A stretch of DNA of 21,790 bases from a virus (IMGVR_UViG_3300024313_000067:1-21790), one strand, 5' to 3'; positions 12,305 through 21,467 are shown, counted from the first letter of the stretch. The notes: a model not told the origin generated them from the letters alone. Translations and numbers: made by a program.

Positions 12305-14295
12305 TAAAATAATTTTAATTGATTACTCTTAATAGAGAGAATACTATTTATCTCAGATTCAATAGCTTGAAGATAATATAAATTATCTATATTATAGTCT
12401 GACCACTTAAGTTTAACTTCCATCTTATTAAAGACAGTTTGTAACCACTTACCTGATTCTAGTTGTATCTCTCTACCATCATTTTTGTTAACTTTTACAA
12501 TCTTAACTCCAGATTTAGATATAAAATATCTATTTATTTTTTGAAGTTTTTTTTCTATAAAAGATTTATTTTCAACACTTCTTGATATTTGATGCCAATT
12601 ACCTTTAGATTTAGATCCAATACAGTAATCTAAAATATTCTTATTACTAGCTAGATAATCCTCAGGTAATATGTCATTAACAAAGTAGTTATATATAGCT
12701 TTTTTTACTACAAGTTTAGATTTACTTTTGTGAAGTTGCAGGTCATGAAAGTTAAACCTACCTTTTAGCTTTACTGGTGCATAACTAAACTTATCATTCT
12801 CAACCTTAAATAGGTAATGAGGCTGACTCTGTTTAATTTCTCTCCATTTGGTAATATCAACAGACTTAAAGTTATTTATACCAATATAATTATTTACATC
12901 AGAAAGAATTAACTTTTGATATTGATCATGTTCTAACTCTAGATTAGTAGTTTCTTCCCATTCTTTACAAATTTGCATGTATAAATCTACATGCTCTCTA
13001 GGAATTATAGTTTCAACACCATCTGTATTTTGCAATAAAGGTACAGCACCTGGTATTCTTTCCATAATCTGTTCATATAACATCATAAGGCTAAGCTGAC
13101 CATTAATTGTAATCTTTAAACACAATTCAGGATCATAAAAGAAGCTGTTTTCATCATTGCTAAGACCAAAAGTAGAGTTAAGTATAATCTTATATACATA
13201 GTTCATTGGATTGCTCTTAGGTATCTTCTTTCTTTCATTAAAGAACCATTCATACTGATCACAAAAGTCATCAACTGGAAAATGCCCTGGTGAAAACTTA
13301 TTTCTAATAGCAAGATTAGGATAAAAACTAGTAACGTCAGAAGACAGTATAACCATATCATCTGAGCTTTCATAAACACCTTTACTTGCAGCACCATGCA
13401 CACCACCTAAACCAAAATCTGTTTTAACACCTTTATAATTTATACTATACTTAAAGTTACCTTTAAGATGTGATCCATCAATTTCTAATGATTTAAACCT
13501 GTCTTTTAATACTTTAAATTCTAAAGATGTAAATGATATATATGGCAATATAATATCAGCTATCTTAATGCTGTCTCTACTTGTCCTCATCCGCTTAAGA
13601 TTCCTTTTAGGTATATTAAGCTTTTTAGTTAAATAATAAGCAAATAACTCTTTACTTATTCTTGGTTCTGAAGCGCTATATAAGTTTATATTGTAAGTGT
13701 CTGTTAATTCTTTTCTTAATTTAATTTGTGATTTAGATCTATTAAATATTTCTTTAGTTGATTTAACATCATTCACACAATATTCTAAAATAGTATCTAT
13801 CTGATCCTGAGTTTTAATCTCTGTTGTGTGACTTATAGGCATATCAATTATATTCTCCCAGTCCATACTATATTGTATCCATTTTAGACTAGAACGTTTA
13901 GCAGGATTATCCCAGTGATGAAGTTTGAATATGTCTATTTGACCAATTTCCATCTTCCATTGAGGATAATCACTAAACTCTCTATTATTAGATTTTTGAA
14001 TACAACGTTGAGCATATATATATATAATCTTAGCGATTTCACAACCACTAAGGCCGGACCAATATTGATAATTATCTATTATATAGTGAGTGACTTGAGC
14101 ATCAAATGCTAGTCCATTGTAAGATATATGCCACTCTTTATTGTTAATATTAGTTTTTAAAAATTTAATGAAACTATCTAATTCATTATTTAAATCATGA
14201 ATAACAAAAACTTTTGTTTCTAGTGTTTTATAATGTTCAAATACACCACAAAAAAAGTTTGATAAAGTTTCATAGTCCATTACCCAGTGCTTCAT
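12304..14295 (-). CDS. DNA polymerase, family B, with 3'-5' exonuclease
   Basis: A 663-residue replicative polymerase. Exonuclease motifs: Exo I D7-Y-E9-T, Exo II Y59-N-G-L-A-F-D65, Exo III Y172-C-V-N-D176. Polymerase motif A D320-V-T-S-F-Y-P, motif B K369-I-I-L-N-S-T-F-G377, motif C Q422-N-T-D425-G, and a K-L-K-G patch at 509-512. The second motif C aspartate (catalytic) is kept; the first Asp of the usual DTD is Asn. Only about 49 residues separate the motif A Asp from the motif B Lys, a very compact fingers region with no room for a TPR1-like insertion, so priming by a terminal protein is not supported. It opens the polB-phoH-mazG unit, just after a terminator. Confidence 0.9.
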   Translation of the reverse strand: MKHWVMDYETLSNFFCGVFEHYKTLETKVFVIHDLNNELDSFIKFLKTNINNKEWHISYNGLAFDAQVTHYIIDNYQYWSGLSGCEIAKIIYIYAQRCIQKSNNREFSDYPQWKMEIGQIDIFKLHHWDNPAKRSSLKWIQYSMDWENIIDMPISHTTEIKTQDQIDTILEYCVNDVKSTKEIFNRSKSQIKLRKELTDTYNINLYSASEPRISKELFAYYLTKKLNIPKRNLKRMRTSRDSIKIADIILPYISFTSLEFKVLKDRFKSLEIDGSHLKGNFKYSINYKGVKTDFGLGGVHGAASKGVYESSDDMVILSSDVTSFYPNLAIRNKFSPGHFPVDDFCDQYEWFFNERKKIPKSNPMNYVYKIILNSTFGLSNDENSFFYDPELCLKITINGQLSLMMLYEQIMERIPGAVPLLQNTDGVETIIPREHVDLYMQICKEWEETTNLELEHDQYQKLILSDVNNYIGINNFKSVDITKWREIKQSQPHYLFKVENDKFSYAPVKLKGRFNFHDLQLHKSKSKLVVKKAIYNYFVNDILPEDYLASNKNILDYCIGSKSKGNWHQISRSVENKSFIEKKLQKINRYFISKSGVKIVKVNKNDGREIQLESGKWLQTVFNKMEVKLKWSDYNIDNLYYLQAIESEINSILSIKSNQLKLF

Positions 14296-14321
14296 AACAT
14301 TGTATCTGCTTATTTTAGAAT

Positions 14322-14350
14322 AAAAAAAGCCCCATTAAATCAATGGGGCT
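14322..14350 (-). terminator. Rho-independent terminator closing the MoxR/VWA operon
   Basis: A perfect stem AGCCCCATT / AATGGGGCT (14328-14336 with 14342-14350) around a 5-base loop, followed on the minus strand by seven T's. It lies about 46 bases after the last operon gene and about 26 bases before the polB start. Confidence 0.88.
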
Positions 14351-14396
14351 ATATTGTAAATGAAAATACTAGCTGTATCAATAAAAAACTCAAAAA

Positions 14397-14816
14397 TTAT
14401 TGACCAGGTACTATTATTTTTGAAACCTTTGTTTCTTTTACATCTACAAAAAACTTTTCATAATCAAACTCTTCAGCATTTACAGCAAAAGTATGTATGA
14501 ATGATTTGATATCATCTTTATCACTAAGGTAAAACTCAGAAAAAGTATCAACTAATCTTCTTTCCTCTTTATGCGTTTTACCTGTTTGTTTATTAGGAAC
14601 CTTAAGCCTTTGAGGCTGTCCGGTATCATCTAATTTGGCAACCATGTGATAAGACTGTTTCATTACTTTACTAATTACAGCTAAAATGCTTGATGCTGGA
14701 TCAAACATAGCTTCTACGTATGGTGAGTCAATGCTCACTGGCATTAATGTAAATGATTTAGCATTTCTAAAACTAGAATTTACTAACATCATATTTTGAC
14801 CAATTGGTTTACTCAT
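14397..14816 (-). CDS. Conserved-looking phage protein of unknown function
   Basis: A 139-residue protein beginning MSKPIGQNMM. A beta-rich first half (SSFRNAKSFTLMPVSIDSPYVEAMFDP at 14-40, then LAVISKVMKQSYHMVAKLD) is followed by a basic linker with P-N-K-Q-T-G-K-T and a helical, acidic C-terminal half. No catalytic motif is evident; the P-N-K-Q-T-G-K-T stretch lacks the context of a P-loop. It is last in the operon, 11 bases after its neighbour and ahead of a strong terminator. Being near a recombination-type nuclease and polB, a DNA-binding role is possible but unsupported. Confidence 0.65.
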   Translation of the reverse strand: MSKPIGQNMMLVNSSFRNAKSFTLMPVSIDSPYVEAMFDPASSILAVISKVMKQSYHMVAKLDDTGQPQRLKVPNKQTGKTHKEERRLVDTFSEFYLSDKDDIKSFIHTFAVNAEEFDYEKFFVDVKETKVSKIIVPGQ

Positions 14817-14827
14817 AATATATATTT

Positions 14828-15403
14828 TTATTTTGTCAAATGTATAGAATTATTATTTAATATTTCTACAATATCACAATTATTATTTAATAATGTTTCT
14901 TTTAATATATCAGGCGGTGTACAAACCTCATATATATCTTCTATACATTCTACATCTACATCTAGTAATAATGCATAATTTTCATGTACATCTTCAGGAT
15001 CTAAGAAACCTTTAATAAAACTTCCTGCTTTTTTCTGGGAAGAGAAAAAATTAAGTATTTTAATCTTATTGTTTAAAGTAAACTTTGAATACTCACCTTT
15101 TAAAAACTTTTTTACATCAGACTTATGTTCACTGAAGTCATAAATAAATAATTGTTTATCTTCATTAATATCAATTCTGCTTTCAAAATGAGAATTATTC
15201 AATAGATTATTATAAGCAAACTTTTCAAATTCATTAGTCTTTTTGGTCTTATACTCACATAAAAACTTATTGTCTTCAGGTGTGTATACACTATCCCATG
15301 CTATATATGTTTGTATAGGAACTTTAATAATACCATTTTTTACATTTAACAGTGGATAAAGAAATACTTTACTTTTTTGAAAATAATTTGTATAAACTTT
15401 CAT
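14828..15403 (-). CDS. Protein of unknown function next to the RecE-like nuclease
   Basis: A 191-residue protein. The N-terminal half is beta-type with many aromatics (FLYPLLNVKNGIIKVPIQTY at 14-33, then IAWDSVYTPEDNKFLCEYK). The middle has IYDFSEHKSDVKKFLKGEYS, and the C-terminal 60 residues are acidic and Asn-rich. No known motif. It starts one base after the nuclease gene ends, implying coupled translation and possibly a shared task such as DNA annealing or nuclease regulation. Function not assigned. Confidence 0.65.
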   Translation of the reverse strand: MKVYTNYFQKSKVFLYPLLNVKNGIIKVPIQTYIAWDSVYTPEDNKFLCEYKTKKTNEFEKFAYNNLLNNSHFESRIDINEDKQLFIYDFSEHKSDVKKFLKGEYSKFTLNNKIKILNFFSSQKKAGSFIKGFLDPEDVHENYALLLDVDVECIEDIYEVCTPPDILKETLLNNNCDIVEILNNNSIHLTK

Positions 15404-15404
15404 A

Positions 15405-16394
15405 TCATAATTTAACTTTTTTAACTAATAATTCATAAGGTAATGAATAATTCCTCTCTGTGTAGTGATATTCAGCAATTTTTAATACATTATTTAAGCC
15501 TTCAGCCCAATTACTCATAGATTCCTGTGATACATCATATACATATACTTGGTTATACTTATCAATAACTATAAATTTAAATATAATAGTATATTCATCT
15601 TTATCATCTCCAAGTGAGTCATATACCATTTTAGAATATATAGATGCTTGGAGCCAATAATTATAAAAGTCAACACTTTCACTAAATTTATCTACAGTTT
15701 TACCTGATGTTTTAAGATCACATATCACTACTGTTTTTGACTCAGTATCAACTGTATAGTAATCTATATAACCATGTAGTCCAAAAGTAAACTTTTCTAA
15801 GTTAGATTTAATATACTTTTCTGCATATGTTGTTACTGGATCTAAATCAAAATCAGTTTCTTCATTTTTAAATAAAGACATAACTTCTTTATTAGATCTT
15901 ATTACTTCAGCCTTAACTGTACAATCTAACAAAGTATCTTGATTAATTACATCAACAGAAGAATTATGTAAAAACTTCCAATAAGGTTCATTATCTGGCG
16001 TTTTAACTTTAGCTATTCTCGCTTCATCTGCTTTAAGAGACTGATATAGATTCATGTCTTTTAATGAATCAAGAATAATAGAGTCTTTTACATCTTCTAA
16101 CTTTGCTACAGTTGTATACATAGCAATATTCTTTAATACTTTCCTGACATTATCGGTTGGTGATTTACCAGGTACTACGTTAAACTTTTTTGTTAAATTT
16201 TCAGGTTCAAATACCAAACAGTGTACAAGTTTACCCTCTATTAAGTGCTTATCAGTTTTAATATCACGATCCTGTAGTATATAATCTTTATAGAATAACC
16301 ACGGTGAAAATAATAATTTATTAAGAGAAGAATAACTAAACGCAAAATTTTTATTTGCATAAAACTTTTCTTCTTTATCTAAGTTTTTAATCAT
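15405..16394 (-). CDS. PD-(D/E)XK nuclease, RecE/RecB-exonuclease-like
   Basis: A 329-residue protein. An N-terminal G54-K-L-V-H58-C-L-V-F-E-P box is typical of RecE/DUF3799-type exonucleases. The catalytic core is G208-Y-I-D211 followed by V-V-I-C-D226-L-K228-T-S-G, giving the D...DxK metal-binding triad, and the helix Q249-A-S-I-Y253 provides the QxxxY motif of RecB-family nucleases. It would resect double-stranded DNA 5'-3' for single-strand annealing recombination or genome processing. No RecT or Redbeta-like annealing protein is recognisable next to it; the two following unknown genes are positional candidates. It overlaps the preceding gene by 8 bases. Confidence 0.8.
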   Translation of the reverse strand: MIKNLDKEEKFYANKNFAFSYSSLNKLLFSPWLFYKDYILQDRDIKTDKHLIEGKLVHCLVFEPENLTKKFNVVPGKSPTDNVRKVLKNIAMYTTVAKLEDVKDSIILDSLKDMNLYQSLKADEARIAKVKTPDNEPYWKFLHNSSVDVINQDTLLDCTVKAEVIRSNKEVMSLFKNEETDFDLDPVTTYAEKYIKSNLEKFTFGLHGYIDYYTVDTESKTVVICDLKTSGKTVDKFSESVDFYNYWLQASIYSKMVYDSLGDDKDEYTIIFKFIVIDKYNQVYVYDVSQESMSNWAEGLNNVLKIAEYHYTERNYSLPYELLVKKVKL

Positions 16395-17556
16395 TTGATA
16401 TAATTTTATTAGTTAATTCCTTTGTAATAAACAATGAATCTAAATTTATTTTGAAAACATCTGCGTTTTCACCAACTAATTTATTTAATAATGTACTGTA
16501 TAACTTTTCTTTAGTTTTATTTACTGCATATTCTGTAAGTTTTTTATTTTTATCAAGAAGCATAATATAATCATTAAACGCACGTATAGAACTTTCATTA
16601 TGATTACCATCATATTCTTTCATTCTGTTTCTAAATGCTTTTACATTTACTGTATTCCAGTTCCTTGTATTTTTTAACCATTCATAGTTCCAGTAATAAA
16701 TTCCTGATACAACATCATATGATTTATCAATATTACAGTTAGCTAGCATTTCTAAAGCTAAACCTCTGTCATCAATATTTTGACTTTTTGACATAAGCTC
16801 TATATTATCATAATCTTTTGTTTCCAAAATAGCTAATCCTTCATCAATAATATTACATATATTAGAGTCTAATATAACCTGAGCAGACGAATTAAGTAAA
16901 GCAATGTAGTCTTTTTGATTTTCTTTATTTAAAGTAAAAGACCTACGTAGACATTCATCTTTTTTAATGCTTACCTCATTATAAATTTTATCTCGTATTA
17001 CCATACTAGCTGTTCTTATGGTTTGATTATAGCCTGAGTATCTATATGAAGGAGTTAATATAAAATTTATCATACAGTCATGAGGTACATCATCAATTAA
17101 ACTTTTTATTTTATTTAAAGCACAATCACTTAGTAAATTCTCATCTTTAAAATACTTAAATACTTTAAATGCAGAGGAAAAAGGAATGCATGTGTTCCAT
17201 TCTCCATGACCTATAAGCTTAGATAAAAAATTTAAAGAAGTAATATGAATGTCAGCCTTCTTTGAATTTCTTATAATAGTGCAATTAAACTTTTCTTTTA
17301 TTAAATCTACTTTTTGTCTAGGTAAACTTAAATTTGGATATCTATATAGTTTTTTATCTTGAAGGGATACTGAATTGCAATTAAAAAGTTTATTAAAACC
17401 TAAACTTTTAAAATCATCTTCTTTAAGTTCCCAATTATTAGAAGAGATTAGCCATATTTTTTCTGAGTCTTCATATGATATATCATCAGCAAAAAGTGAT
17501 AACGCACCATCAGAAAAATTTTCAAGATTTATTTTTACGTTATATATATTTTTCAT
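16387..17556 (-). CDS. Unknown protein, paralogue A of the MoxR-adjacent pair
   Basis: A 389-residue protein without a recognisable enzyme motif. Residues about 66-108 (around D-K-K-L-Y-R-Y-P74, K-E at 87-88, N-C-T93, then K-K-A-D102-I) align without gaps to residues about 66-108 of the next gene upstream in the operon. A second shared stretch is N-I-D262-D-R-G-L-A-L-E-M-L-A-N-C-N-I-D277, against N-K-D-D-K-A-L-A-I-K-V-I-P-T-I-D in the neighbour. The rest is mostly helical with many Asn and Lys. The N-terminal part may be a Rossmann- or BRCT-like alpha/beta domain; the C-terminal half could be a HEAT-like helical array. It lies 4 bases after its paralogue and overlaps the nuclease gene. Confidence 0.65.
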   Translation of the reverse strand: MKNIYNVKINLENFSDGALSLFADDISYEDSEKIWLISSNNWELKEDDFKSLGFNKLFNCNSVSLQDKKLYRYPNLSLPRQKVDLIKEKFNCTIIRNSKKADIHITSLNFLSKLIGHGEWNTCIPFSSAFKVFKYFKDENLLSDCALNKIKSLIDDVPHDCMINFILTPSYRYSGYNQTIRTASMVIRDKIYNEVSIKKDECLRRSFTLNKENQKDYIALLNSSAQVILDSNICNIIDEGLAILETKDYDNIELMSKSQNIDDRGLALEMLANCNIDKSYDVVSGIYYWNYEWLKNTRNWNTVNVKAFRNRMKEYDGNHNESSIRAFNDYIMLLDKNKKLTEYAVNKTKEKLYSTLLNKLVGENADVFKINLDSLFITKELTNKIISND

Positions 17557-17560
17557 AATT

Positions 17561-18598
17561 TTATTTTAAATAATTTTGATATTCTTTTTTTATACATACT
17601 TTAAATGTATAAAAGCGTCTATTGTAAATTAATATTTCTTCTCTTGCAATTGGTTCTAAATACTTAAAAGATTCTTTGCATAGTTTATCATTCCTTTCTA
17701 ACCACAATATCATTTCTTCAGCACTTTTTCTCATAAATAATCTAAACCTAGATTCATTAATCCAATATTTAAGATCTTTATCTAATCTTTTTCCATATAA
17801 TATATCACCACATTCCCTAGAAAGTTTCCATATTAAATGATGTTTATTATTATAATCTATGGTAGGTATAACTTTAATAGCTAATGCCTTATCATCTTTA
17901 TTAGAATTTACTTGTTCAATAAGATCTTCTACTAACTGATCATCAAGAGTTATTTTATTTGCAGATCCTTGCAATACTGTTTCAGGATCTATAACACTTA
18001 TACTTTTTGAATCAATAATATAAGCCAGATTAACGGCCATGCCAGTCAACATATATGTATTATATAAAGAATCATCAATATTTAAACCATAATATGAAAA
18101 ACCTTCAGTAAGATATTTAGTTATTAGAACTGATAAACCCGAATTATAAATTGCTATTTTTTTAAAGTCTGTATCTGTACTTGTACATTTAACTGTTTCA
18201 TAGTTCCATAATCTATTCATCATTAAAGTAGAGGGTATATTATCTCCGTTTTCTAATGTTCCTTTAAATATACCTTCATGTCCTATAATTAGATCTGCCT
18301 TTTCATAATTATTTGTTACAGTTATGTTATTTTCCTTAAGAGCTGCTTTTAATCTATCTTGAGATATATTACACTTAGGTAAAATAAAAGCTTTCTTTTT
18401 ATTTATAAACGTAGTCACATCTTCAGTTGGTGCTGTTAATATGCTTTGTATTTTTTCATAAGCTTCAGCATTTTGAGTACATAATACTTTATTTACTTCT
18501 ACTGAAGTAGAAAGGACACCGTAAATGGTGTCACTTTCTAATCCAAAGTATTTTAAAGCATCAGTATCAAAATCTTGATATACTGATTTATTTGCCAT
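17561..18598 (-). CDS. Unknown protein, paralogue B of the MoxR-adjacent pair
   Basis: A 345-residue protein with no known motif. Residues 66-109 (N-K-K-K-A-F-I-L-P74, K-E at 88-89, N-I-T93, E-K-A-D102-L-I-I) align residue for residue with paralogue A, keeping Pro74, Thr93, Asn97, Lys100-Ala101-Asp102 at identical numbers. The helical C-terminal part shares D-D-x-x-L-A plus I-D (235-248). It lies 4 bases after the MoxR gene, so it is probably made with it in a fixed ratio. The context suggests a client, adaptor or effector of the MoxR/VWA pair; this is inference. Confidence 0.65.
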   Translation of the reverse strand: MANKSVYQDFDTDALKYFGLESDTIYGVLSTSVEVNKVLCTQNAEAYEKIQSILTAPTEDVTTFINKKKAFILPKCNISQDRLKAALKENNITVTNNYEKADLIIGHEGIFKGTLENGDNIPSTLMMNRLWNYETVKCTSTDTDFKKIAIYNSGLSVLITKYLTEGFSYYGLNIDDSLYNTYMLTGMAVNLAYIIDSKSISVIDPETVLQGSANKITLDDQLVEDLIEQVNSNKDDKALAIKVIPTIDYNNKHHLIWKLSRECGDILYGKRLDKDLKYWINESRFRLFMRKSAEEMILWLERNDKLCKESFKYLEPIAREEILIYNRRFYTFKVCIKKEYQNYLK

Positions 18599-18602
18599 AA
18601 TT

Positions 18603-19874
18603 TTATTTCATTGTCATTTTAACAATCTCAGGGATCATCATTAATTTATTAAACTTCTTTTTGTTACCGTTAAAAATTGTACGTACAATTAAATACTTAA
18701 GATCATTAGTAAAATAATCTTCAGTACATAATGCTTTAAGCCTATCAGTAATCTTTTGTACTATTTTATTCTCATTAGAGTAAACAATAGCATAATTACC
18801 TAATCTTGTAGCCAATGTTGATGCAATATCTGCACGGTAATTGTCATCTTTACCAATACAACTTCTAAGCTCTCCCAGTATGTAAGATTCACTATCATGA
18901 GTTAGTAAATCTTTAGGTGTCACTAGTTTATCGAGTTTGTTATTAATAAAAGTTGTAAACATAGAAGCAAAAGCATCACCAACAGAACCTTCTCCAATCA
19001 TTTGAATTAATGATAAGTTATTTTCAAATGAATCAAAGCTTGAAATTGAATTGAAAAATGTAGTAATAGATCTTGCATTTGTTTCTTGTGTTACAAGCTC
19101 TGGATGAAGCAACAAGAAATTAATACATCTAGTATCAATACCAGCACCTTCTGCCCACTGTGCCCACACATTAACATCAAACTTAAGATTTGCAGTTACA
19201 TATCTAGTTTTCTGTGCACTATCTACACTGTTAACCATATAATCTCCGTTATCTGGGTTCGCTGTTAAAATTATATGCCAATCTTTTGGTAGAGTCCATG
19301 AAATATAGGTTTGTCTATCAATTAACTCCATTACAGCTTGAATAAACCTTGTGTCTGCACGGTTCCAATCATCTAATAATAAGATACCACCAGATTTTGC
19401 ATCAGCAATCCATTCAGGTGCACAATAAGACATTCTATTCTTACCAGTCATCTTAAACCCTTGCTTTAGATACTCTTGTACTGCAAGTTCATCAACCCAT
19501 TGACCAATTTTTTTTGTAACTGTTTGATTTAAGTTTGCTAAACTATTTCCAGCTGCTCTTTGTGTAGCGGTAACCATGGAAATGTTATCTTGTTGCTTTA
19601 CAGCTACTTTCTTTTCCTTATACATTTGAAACTGCCTTACTGGAAAACCAACTAAGTCACCTAATTCTTCTATTTGTGCAAGATTTAACTTTACAAATTT
19701 CAATTCATTTTCCTTAGCAAGTTCTACTATAGTAGAAGTTTTACCAATACCAGATTCACCTACAACTTCTACAGATACAGGACTTTTACCTGACTTTTGT
19801 AAGTATCTGTTGTTTGTTATTATATGATTTATAAATCCTTTTAATTCTGTTGCATTTAAATTTACTTGTGCCAT
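18603..19874 (-). CDS. MoxR-type AAA+ ATPase (AAA_5/CobS-like)
   Basis: A 423-residue ATPase. Walker A G39-E-S-G-I-G-K45-T46, then NLAQIEELGDLVGFP (64-78, the MoxR pattern after sheet 2), Walker B I-L-L-L-D168-D169-W-N-R-A, helix-2 insert region D-R-Q-T-Y, sensor I I-L-T-A-N206-P, and an arginine-finger-type Q-K-T-R224-Y. MoxR proteins remodel or activate partner complexes and are almost always encoded with a VWA protein, as here. CobS-like members of this clade are also known in cyanophages. In this operon the VWA partner is two genes upstream, with a small gene between. Confidence 0.88.
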   Translation of the reverse strand: MAQVNLNATELKGFINHIITNNRYLQKSGKSPVSVEVVGESGIGKTSTIVELAKENELKFVKLNLAQIEELGDLVGFPVRQFQMYKEKKVAVKQQDNISMVTATQRAAGNSLANLNQTVTKKIGQWVDELAVQEYLKQGFKMTGKNRMSYCAPEWIADAKSGGILLLDDWNRADTRFIQAVMELIDRQTYISWTLPKDWHIILTANPDNGDYMVNSVDSAQKTRYVTANLKFDVNVWAQWAEGAGIDTRCINFLLLHPELVTQETNARSITTFFNSISSFDSFENNLSLIQMIGEGSVGDAFASMFTTFINNKLDKLVTPKDLLTHDSESYILGELRSCIGKDDNYRADIASTLATRLGNYAIVYSNENKIVQKITDRLKALCTEDYFTNDLKYLIVRTIFNGNKKKFNKLMMIPEIVKMTMK

Positions 19875-19900
19875 TTTAATTTAATTTTATTAATTTTTAT

Positions 19901-20302
19901 TTATAATTCTGCTGTAAAACTACAAGATCCGTGATCCTTAATACTTTTTAATATTTTCCTACCTAAATGATAATCATTGTACTCAGAAATTTCTTCTGAA
20001 TTTAGAGGCGATAGACCTGCTTTACTAATATATTGATGAAAATCAAGTGTATCATCATCTAAAGTTTGATGATCATGATCTAAGTTAAATAAATCATAAT
20101 ATGTTATAAGAGCTAGCTTGTGATCTTTAAATGAATCCTCTATGCTATGAAGTTCAGTTTCAAGAACTTCTAAATCACTTATATCAAAGTAATAATTTAA
20201 AGTATCTGGCACTCCAACTACTCCAAATCTATCAGCAGCATTACTTCCTTGAGATCCAAAAGCAAACTTCCCATAAATATCACCTTCATAATATCTTCCC
20301 AT
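19901..20302 (-). CDS. Small acidic protein of unknown function between VWA and MoxR genes
   Basis: A 133-residue protein starting MGRYYEGDIYGKFAFGSQGSN, a glycine/aromatic N-terminus that looks conserved and structured. A strongly acidic central helix (ISDLEVLETELHSIEDSFKD) follows, then an Asp-rich HDHQTLDDDTLD segment. No enzymatic motif. It lies one base after the VWA gene and 26 bases before the MoxR gene, so it may be a small partner or regulator of that pair. Confidence 0.65.
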   Translation of the reverse strand: MGRYYEGDIYGKFAFGSQGSNAADRFGVVGVPDTLNYYFDISDLEVLETELHSIEDSFKDHKLALITYYDLFNLDHDHQTLDDDTLDFHQYISKAGLSPLNSEEISEYNDYHLGRKILKSIKDHGSCSFTAEL

Positions 20303-20303
20303 C

Positions 20304-21467
20304 TTAATTTAATTTTATTACTTGTCCTGGTAAACTATTGTTTATAGTAGAAATACTGCTTAATACCCATAAAGTATTTTTAGGGCAATCATCAGGATTA
20401 CTTGCTTCACCATCTGTTAAATATACTAGAGCTGTATAAAGCCCTCTCTTTTCATTAAAGTGATCAATTACTGGTTGAAAACTTGTTCCACCACGACCGT
20501 GTATTTCCCAATCTCTTTTTGGATTAAATTCTTTTACACTATTCAAGCTGGTATCACACTGTGCAATTGTAATCTTATGACCTGTTTTATGCATGTGAGC
20601 TAATTCATTAAAGAATTCTTTTAACTCATCATTGTTTACAGATCCACTTGTGTCAACACCAACTAGTATATGATTCTTAAATTTAATCTTAAGCCCGGGA
20701 CTACCAGAATAACGTTTGTTATATTTACGTCTTAGTTTCTTAGTATAAACTATACTAGAATTACCTACAAATCTTCTTAGGTAACCTTTCCAGTCAAATT
20801 TAGCTGGTTCAATATGCCTTAATCTCTCAATTAAATCAGAAAGTTCACCAGGAATAGAGCCTTGTCTCTTTTCTGTTTGCTCAGCTGATTCTTTTAGTTG
20901 ATGCTCTATTTGTTTTTGCATCAATTTTTTATCAGCTTCTGGTAAGTTATCAAATTCTTCCCATGTACTATGACAATATTGTGATTCACCATCCATTTGA
21001 TCCATTAAGTTATCCAAAGACGGTGATGTTCCATCTTCCTGAGCTTGTTCTAAAAGCTCATAATACTTTTTAGTACCTGCTTTAATAGGAAGCTTTAGCT
21101 CTGGAAAACTTGATAATAATAAACCACCATCAGGCAATTTACTTTCCAGTATGTACTGGTTGATTTCTAAATCAGCAGCTATATTAAATAACTTGTGATT
21201 AGAATATAAGTCTCTTAGTAATAAGTGACCAAATGCAATATGCAATAGCTCATGCTTTATTAATCCAAACCTATGATCCTCACTAAGTTCATTAAAGAAC
21301 TCTGGGTTTATAGTTAATTGCATACCAATACCTTTTTTACTTACTCCTGCCGTAGAAATACGTTTACTGTATTGTTTATTGATACCAATTAAAAAGAGCC
21401 CGTAAAAAGGCTCTGTGAATATTAACTTTTTGGTTGTTCTTGCAACCTGATCTTGTATGTTTACCAT
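20304..21467 (-). CDS. DUF2201-type metallopeptidase-like protein with C-terminal VWA domain
   Basis: A 387-residue two-part protein. The N-terminal half has H72-E73-L-L-H76-I-A-F-G-H81, a zincin-type HExxH helix, followed by NIAADLEIN with D99 as a possible third ligand. The middle (145-250) is charged and probably flexible. The C-terminal VWA domain shows the full MIDAS set: D272-T-S274-G-S276, T328 in G-R-G-G-T-S-F, and D352 in Y-L-T-D-G-E-A. This architecture matches the DUF2201 proteins that accompany MoxR ATPases in bacteria. Peptidase activity is not proven for the family. Its start overlaps the preceding gene by 7 bases. Confidence 0.87.
   Translation of the reverse strand: MVNIQDQVARTTKKLIFTEPFYGLFLIGINKQYSKRISTAGVSKKGIGMQLTINPEFFNELSEDHRFGLIKHELLHIAFGHLLLRDLYSNHKLFNIAADLEINQYILESKLPDGGLLLSSFPELKLPIKAGTKKYYELLEQAQEDGTSPSLDNLMDQMDGESQYCHSTWEEFDNLPEADKKLMQKQIEHQLKESAEQTEKRQGSIPGELSDLIERLRHIEPAKFDWKGYLRRFVGNSSIVYTKKLRRKYNKRYSGSPGLKIKFKNHILVGVDTSGSVNNDELKEFFNELAHMHKTGHKITIAQCDTSLNSVKEFNPKRDWEIHGRGGTSFQPVIDHFNEKRGLYTALVYLTDGEASNPDDCPKNTLWVLSSISTINNSLPGQVIKLN

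Noticed and set aside
12304-14295. Protein-primed replication for the polymerase
   Set aside because: The short distance between motifs A and B leaves no space for a TPR1-like insertion, and no terminal-protein gene is recognisable.
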